Shown: one piece after another, positions 19,101 to 22,797 of the stretch
Layout: each line of letters begins with the position of its first letter
Position numbering within the stretch: position 1 is the stretch's first letter
DNA from: a virus
DNA: 22,797 bases
IMG/VR virus record: IMGVR_UViG_3300030103_004740
Location: 1 to 22,797 of that record
Direction: 5' to 3' (one strand)
The notes under the pieces: model-generated
Databases searched by the model: none
Told to the model about the DNA's origin: nothing
Seen by the model: the letters and a program-made list of their open reading frames with translations, nothing else
Program-made: the position numbers and the translations under genes

Positions 19101-20052
19101 CTCTATCACCTGCAATTTTTTGTAAAGCTTTAAATTCTTTATCAGATATTCCTAATGATTTAGCTGTTCTTCCTTCAACTACACCAACAATTTGAAGAAT
19201 TTTATTTTTATCAGCTTTAGGTAACAACTTACCAATTATTTGAAAAGCTTTCATAGATGCAGGTCCAAGTACACCAGCTATACCTCCTGCTTGTGCTACA
19301 TCTTTAGGATTTACTTCACCTGTTGTTGCTAAATTATCAAATAATTTATCTAATGAAACTGTACCTGCTGAAAATCCAGCAAACTTTGCAGCAGCTTTTA
19401 AACCACCTTGACGCATATTCATAGCTCTACCCCAAGGAGTCATATACATAAATATGTAATATGGGTCAACAAGGAAGGTAGCCATTTCTGCAGCCAACAC
19501 TTCTATGTCATCATCATATTTACCACCTCTAAATTTTTCGTGTCGGTTAAATAAATCAGCTTGTTCTTTTTTAGCATTTGCTAATGCTACTTCTTTAAAT
19601 TCTCTATTAGGGTCAAAGGCAGCTTCAACACCAGCTTTAATAACTCTACCAACATTTCCAAAGAACATATTTTGCTTATCAATACCATAAGCAATTTTTT
19701 CTGCAGTTGTAGGTTCACCTAAGTCAGGTGCAGGGCTAACTGTAAAGTCAACATTAGTATCATCAAACTGTTCAAAGTAATTACTTTGTTTAGGTTTTAC
19801 AGTTTCTGATTTTACTGGAGTTGTTTTGAATTGTGAAAAATAATCGCTTTGTTCTGTAGATTGTTCTGATGTTTCAAATTGTGAAAAGTAATTTTCTTCA
19901 GAAGGTTTTTCAACTACCTCTGTTGTTGTAGTAACAGGAATAGTTTCTTCATCTTTTACTTCTTCTTCTATTTTTTCGGTAACTAAAGTTGGTTTAATTG
20001 GAGATGGAGATTTCTCAAATTGAGAAAAATATGAAGTTGGAGGTATTGCCAT
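15493..20052 (-). CDS. Giant internal virion protein with C-terminal peptidoglycan hydrolase, 1519 aa
   Basis: Probably ejected with the DNA, like T7 gp16 (1318 aa). Residues 1-100 hold four YF(S/E)QF(E/K/D) repeats (8, 55, 71, 92) in a disordered Pro/Thr/Glu-rich tail. The middle has hydrophobic, Gly/Ala-rich stretches (FLVDPYYIFMYMTPWG; MGAAAGYGFGKLWGG; MLIGAGLGATQKA) and long helical parts. The C-terminal ~150 residues resemble glucosaminidase/FlgJ-type domains: DILIAIALEETGYGTSRF with the presumed catalytic Glu, NNYFNM, KFKSPSESLDKFYTWV, ISDTGWAENPNWSKNV. In T7 gp16 the murein hydrolase is at the opposite, N-terminal end. A likely internal start is at 16146. Weak ribosome site; probably coupled to the upstream gene. 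Confidence 0.88.
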   Translation of the reverse strand: MAIPPTSYFSQFEKSPSPIKPTLVTEKIEEEVKDEETIPVTTTTEVVEKPSEENYFSQFETSEQSTEQSDYFSQFKTTPVKSETVKPKQSNYFEQFDDTNVDFTVSPAPDLGEPTTAEKIAYGIDKQNMFFGNVGRVIKAGVEAAFDPNREFKEVALANAKKEQADLFNRHEKFRGGKYDDDIEVLAAEMATFLVDPYYIFMYMTPWGRAMNMRQGGLKAAAKFAGFSAGTVSLDKLFDNLATTGEVNPKDVAQAGGIAGVLGPASMKAFQIIGKLLPKADKNKILQIVGVVEGRTAKSLGISDKEFKALQKIAGDREFLQLNKMVKATGQDWLAPLAKEQDKFYKQVTRVDNKINKIQTQIDATKGKGSKKIKQAFTNKIKVLTTDLNKRQKEFDKAQTALWKKQSAASKKVIDLVAKRDTKFLEKLWQEKSLTEKTAQVVLSASTRPLMGAAAGYGFGKLWGGDDANLANWMLIGAGLGATQKAIQASKILPGQSKNLLQRIIYNDALKISFQKARELTSTTTSSKLAAIGGETEKIGLQLLEGIDSTFAAGSVTQRADNLMRNWARRTFNITKGYSLDDQAAALRIVRGSKEKVSPRINVLANNIRKELEDFKKLREKAGIFSIDEVSKRETGIDRIINIKDYFPRVYNIDKIKENPEAFDKTIVQIFKSLGNTTKASEAKAASFRTSLMGTDESLVDNAIMLDIINGVSKSNKLLRTNPLSEHITKARVLEGPYAKVEKILEQKGYLVNDVNDVLTNLYNRSMKSIAFAEKFGHQGQMLKPYIQSISKKYKDAGRTDWREKTQHEVKLITDTIDAFFDRYGKIQAGTSRSIAGTLATISNLNMLDRVTIASLGDLVQSFANSNNLTSFIQGALRTGFTAKRETGIAKNLNLNLGNEIKDSLIKTGSKTKKLSNAKNVMGEEAVLKFEDGTQAANVMGKMGTLRKANEFGFKIMGLQWLTGLARRYTYNVGAVDAFKSSQKLAKYVSNNPGASLSSSKGLKLVQDINRYGLNVEQALKLGAFNNFDNALKVKAQRKVLNQAGILAANRDALIPQVQNRLLFAQSKNPWVRLMGQFTSWAMAKSTQTNKLLKRIEDGDVKQMVKLLASLPIYGGIQMLREIAKHGEVITEPAYNEDKWWAESLRLSGMSGILPELFVGRLTGPGSQQPWFIPFPAASVATDFGLLTQDALKGNTDKATRRFWDKIAPFPTYRKWIMDLFRTPEITREYKPGSSDVPQIKPQKFNTGGEVLPTNDDKYIVGDNLNKNLNYKTEKVIESDKNMEETLKKGVPVYNNKQEKEKMNIKDTAKAMVVAGALATGVNADVSKAQDNFLLPKEKPKVEVVQKEKPKDYSKLSELPEDKKKFLLDSASVIYQNNQGKDVPSDILIAIALEETGYGTSRFYKEGNNYFNMVAEKGDDRIKAKGDNTQVAKFKSPSESLDKFYTWVENKPHYENVRKTLEKYKEGEATKGDIIDAISDTGWAENPNWSKNVKSILKARVNGKHSEELKNLENSLFKK

Positions 20053-20057
20053 AATGA

Positions 20058-21905
20058 TTACCCAACAGATTTAATAGGTTTAACTTCACCTAGTTCTTCA
20101 TTAATTTGTTCTTGTTCTTTCTTAGTTTTGGCTTCAGCTCTTAGTTTTCTATTTTCTTCATTAACTTCTTTACGTTGTTTAGGAGTCATGCTTGTATTTA
20201 TAATTCCTAATCTTTTAGCGTCTGCTGTAGCACTTCTAATTTCACCTGCTGTTTCACTTTTATCTTTACCTGTTAAGGTATAATTAGTTATACCATCTTC
20301 TTGAGGAACATCTTGTTCTTGAGCTGATTGTAAAATTTTACCACCATCATTTATTATTTTTTTTCTGTTTGCAGTAGTGTCAGGAATGATTCCTATTTCT
20401 CCAGTAGGAGATGTAACCCTCATCATATTAGGTGCTAATTCAGTTTCTGTAGTTACTGTAGATTTAGGTACTTCTTCAGTTGTAGTTTCTTTATCAGGAT
20501 TTGGATTTAATGTAGGATAAAGAGATTCACCTTTACTATTTTTTATATTATATAAACTTGTTGCTATAGTTTTTCTAATTTCTGCAGCTAAAGAACTATT
20601 ACCTGCATTTTCAGTACTTAAATTTCTTTGAATTGTATTTATATTTTCTTCTAATGTACCACCTCTTTCTTTCTGTCTTAAGTCAGCAAATTTCATAATT
20701 GAATTTGTATAAATATCTCCAACACCTTTTCTAAGTTCAGGTGGAATATAAATATTTTCATAACCTTTTAAAGTATTATTATTTATATCAATTATACTTT
20801 GTGGAGCAACTACTAAAGCTGAATTTGTTTTCTTAAATAAATTTGCTAAACTACCACCATCTAAAACTTTACCATCTGCTACCCAAGAACCATATTGGTC
20901 AACATGACGTTTTGCATTATCAAATACTGTATTTTTATTTAAATTTATTTTTTCAATATTATTTCCACCTGCTTTAGTATGTAAAGCTTCTACTGATAAA
21001 TCATTTATACTATTTTTAACTAAAGATTGAATATGAGAATCAGCATTAACTATAGAAGGTTTAGCTGTGTAAGTTTTTTGTTTTGCATCATAATTAAAAT
21101 AATTTTTTATCTTAGCATTTGGTATTAAAGTTAAAACTGAATCAACAAATTGTTTATTATATTGTTTAGATGAGTAATCAGTTTTTTGAACCTCTATTAT
21201 TTGTTCTTCAGTTTTTGTTCTAAAAGTTTTTGATATGTAAGGTTTATCGTCAACTTTTGCAAATGTTAAACCAGTTTTTTCTTTTGGAGGTTCAGTAATA
21301 TTAGCTTCTTTATCTAACTCTAAAGATTTTTCAGCTCCTTTATTTGTTGAGTTATTAATTTTACTAATCTTATCATTTCTTTCTCCAACTAATTTATTTA
21401 TTAAAAAACTATCACCTTTTGCATTTTTAAGTTTTTCAGAATATTCAGTTGTAATTCTTGAAATATCATCTTCTTGAGTTTTAAATAAATCATCTCTTGT
21501 ACCTGTTACACCAAAATTTGTATATCTCTGAGCATAATCAGCTAAAGCTTTATTTAATTTATTTCGGTCATCTTTATAAAGATTTGTTAAAGTTGTAATT
21601 AATTCAGGGTTTGTTTCCATTATAAAATCTCTACCCCAAGCTATAGCTCCTTCTTGACTTACTTTACCATCATCAGTTTTAAAGTCAGCATATTTAGCAT
21701 TAAGATTTTTAACAACTGTATTCTTTTTATTTTGCTCTTCAAACTCTTTAATTTCTAAATCATATTTCTTTTTTCTATTTTCAATTAAAGCATTTCTATT
21801 AGCAATTAATTCTTCTTTTCTAATATCAAATTTTTCTTTAGTTTTTTCTCTATCTCTTTCAATAGCTCCTGTTGCAACACTACCTAAGTCTGTCCAAAAT
21901 CCCAT
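20058..21905 (-). CDS. Internal virion-type coiled-coil protein, 615 aa
   Basis: Position, size and order match T7 gp15 (747 aa), between a gp14-sized and a gp16-sized gene, but sequence similarity is not evident by eye. A helical N-terminus with a strongly charged coiled coil (ERDREKTKEKFDIRKEELI; NRKKKYDLEIKEFEEQNKKN) is followed by polar Asn/Lys-rich sequence; the region near residue 510 has MMRVTSPTGEIGIIPDTTANRKK, a small beta element; the last 80 residues are charged. It starts in TAATG with the previous gene and ends five bases before the next ATG. Confidence 0.75.
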   Translation of the reverse strand: MGFWTDLGSVATGAIERDREKTKEKFDIRKEELIANRNALIENRKKKYDLEIKEFEEQNKKNTVVKNLNAKYADFKTDDGKVSQEGAIAWGRDFIMETNPELITTLTNLYKDDRNKLNKALADYAQRYTNFGVTGTRDDLFKTQEDDISRITTEYSEKLKNAKGDSFLINKLVGERNDKISKINNSTNKGAEKSLELDKEANITEPPKEKTGLTFAKVDDKPYISKTFRTKTEEQIIEVQKTDYSSKQYNKQFVDSVLTLIPNAKIKNYFNYDAKQKTYTAKPSIVNADSHIQSLVKNSINDLSVEALHTKAGGNNIEKINLNKNTVFDNAKRHVDQYGSWVADGKVLDGGSLANLFKKTNSALVVAPQSIIDINNNTLKGYENIYIPPELRKGVGDIYTNSIMKFADLRQKERGGTLEENINTIQRNLSTENAGNSSLAAEIRKTIATSLYNIKNSKGESLYPTLNPNPDKETTTEEVPKSTVTTETELAPNMMRVTSPTGEIGIIPDTTANRKKIINDGGKILQSAQEQDVPQEDGITNYTLTGKDKSETAGEIRSATADAKRLGIINTSMTPKQRKEVNEENRKLRAEAKTKKEQEQINEELGEVKPIKSVG

Positions 21906-22483
21906 TATTCTTTTACCTCTTCTTTAACTTCTACAGCAGCTTCAACTTTGCCTGGAAGTTCTTTTTTAACTTTTGCTAATAAACTTTCACCTAATACTTC
22001 TTCAGTTGGTTCAGTTCTTTCTTCAACAACTTCATCATCTTCATCCATATTAATAGGTGTTACATCATCACCTGGTATTTGAGTATCAGGGTCATCTTCT
22101 TCTTCACCTTCATATAAAACATAATCATCTATATCAGCATAATCAGCAATAGCTATTAATAAATATATTGTTGGTTCTGCTAATAACAACACCATATCAG
22201 GATTAAACTTTCCTGACCTATAACCTTTATATAATATAACTTGTGCAATTTCATCTAACGCAACTCCCTCATCAATTATATCAACTAATTTTCTTAAACT
22301 TTCAGCTTCTGTTAATTCCATATATACAGCTCTCATAGCTTCTTCTTGGTCTGTATATTGAGGTGGTCTTTCCCATGCTGTAGGTGTATCAGGAGAAGAT
22401 GTTAAAGATTCTCCAGGAACAGGAGCATTAAAAGGATTAACACCTACTTCATCAAATTGATTCTGTTCTATTTTTTCTGCCAT
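21905..22483 (-). CDS. Acidic virion-type protein, 192 aa
   Basis: N-terminal NPFNAPVPGESLTSSPDTPTAWERPPQ is the Pro-rich signature NPF-x-x-P-x-PG-x-SLT...P-x-x-WERPP that I recall from cyanophage and other marine phage structural-region proteins. A helical middle (AMRAVYMELTEAESLRKLVD; ILYKGYRSGKFNPDMVLLLAEP) leads to a very acidic tail. Similar in size and place to T7 gp14 but not clearly homologous. Overlaps both neighbours by TAATG. Confidence 0.7.
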   Translation of the reverse strand: MAEKIEQNQFDEVGVNPFNAPVPGESLTSSPDTPTAWERPPQYTDQEEAMRAVYMELTEAESLRKLVDIIDEGVALDEIAQVILYKGYRSGKFNPDMVLLLAEPTIYLLIAIADYADIDDYVLYEGEEEDDPDTQIPGDDVTPINMDEDDEVVEERTEPTEEVLGESLLAKVKKELPGKVEAAVEVKEEVKE

Positions 22484-22725
22484 TATGTTCTATACTTCCT
22501 TGTTTTTCTTGCTATACTTTTTGGTTGTTTACTAAATTGTTTACCTGAAGCTTTAGCTTTTCTTTTTGCTCTCGTTGTCGCTGCATACTCGGCAGCAGAT
22601 AAATTTCTTATTGCTGCAGAAGGCAAATATCTTTCGCCAGTAATGCTCGATTTTTTTCCAGATTTTGTACGCCATTTTTGTTTACCCCAATCTCTTAATG
22701 ATTGTTGTGATTTTGACAATGCCAT
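22483..22725 (-). CDS. Small basic protein of marine phage type, 80 aa
   Basis: Very basic: LRDWGKQKWRTKSGKKSSIT, GERYLPSAAIRNLSAAEYAA, TTRAKRKAKASGKQFSKQPK. I recall near-identical patterns in marine phage structural regions, possibly under the label DUF5872; the label is uncertain. Composition suggests binding to DNA or to acidic virion parts, and it precedes an acidic protein gene. It starts in TAATG with the partial gene upstream and ends in TAATG with the next. Confidence 0.7.
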   Translation of the reverse strand: MALSKSQQSLRDWGKQKWRTKSGKKSSITGERYLPSAAIRNLSAAEYAATTRAKRKAKASGKQFSKQPKSIARKTRKYRT

Positions 22726-22797
22726 TAGTTACCTACTTTTTTCTTAGCCTTCTTGTGAGCTTCTCCAAATGTAGCACCTTTTAACATTTCTTTTGTC
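22725..22797 (-). CDS. 3' end of a late gene, cut by the window edge
   Basis: The frame is open from the window edge to TAA at 22727-22725, giving the last 23 residues, TKEMLKGATFGEAHKKAKKK then VGN. Basic, helical tail. The stop overlaps the next ATG (TAATG), as in the rest of this operon. The gene's identity cannot be judged. Confidence 0.6.
   Translation of the reverse strand, partial: TKEMLKGATFGEAHKKAKKKVGN

Noticed and set aside
22457-22747. 96-codon + strand ORF opposite the basic 80-residue gene
   Set aside because: Antisense shadow; the - strand frames have TAATG coupling and recognisable composition.

Overview
The window is part of an AT-rich genome of a tailed phage, most likely a marine podovirus with a T7-like replication module infecting a SAR11-type or related alphaproteobacterium. 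Grounds: very small genes packed with stop/start overlaps, a T7-type set of ssDNA-binding protein, primase-helicase and family A DNA polymerase, a RecB/Cas4-like exonuclease, a SpeD-like auxiliary gene, an Hsp20 gene, and a 1519-residue internal virion protein ending in a peptidoglycan hydrolase domain. The host assignment is inference from composition and gene content. No integrase, tRNA, IS element, CRISPR array or phage RNA polymerase gene is visible.

Layout. 1-191 is a leader with a candidate promoter and operator-like palindromes. 192-4145 is an early block of about 17 small, mostly unrecognised + strand genes. 4146-4649 has its own strong sigma70-like promoter driving two overlapping small lipoproteins. 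4651-7042 has more small genes, a stand-alone LexA-type DNA-binding domain with its own promoter and palindrome, and a PD-(D/E)XK-like nuclease. 7043-11822 is the replication module: gp2.5-like SSB, an intrinsic terminator, primase-helicase (with a likely second internal start), T7-like polymerase lacking most of the thioredoxin-binding insertion, and exonuclease. 11815-13531 has the SpeD-like gene, a DUF3310 gene and small unknowns. At 13528-13531 the + strand block meets the - strand block stop-to-stop.

The - strand block (22797 down to 13528) is the late region. In transcription order it holds a partial gene, an 80-residue basic protein, a 192-residue acidic virion-type protein, a 615-residue coiled-coil protein, the 1519-residue protein, hsp20, a holin-like membrane protein, a 23-residue microprotein, a one-TM coiled-coil protein and three small proteins. 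Inside the 1519-residue gene a strong Shine-Dalgarno and ATG precede a signal-peptide-like segment and the hydrolase domain, so a free secreted endolysin may be made from the same frame.

Most notable regulatory signals: (1) hsp20 has a perfect TTGACA-N17-TATAAT promoter and a two-hairpin leader whose second hairpin buries the Shine-Dalgarno with a UCGCU motif and bulged G, as in ROSE RNA thermometers; (2) the LexA-like gene appears leaderless and shares an operator-like sequence with the far-left leader, suggesting a small transcriptional switch; (3) a terminator lies just before primase-helicase with no room for a promoter after it.
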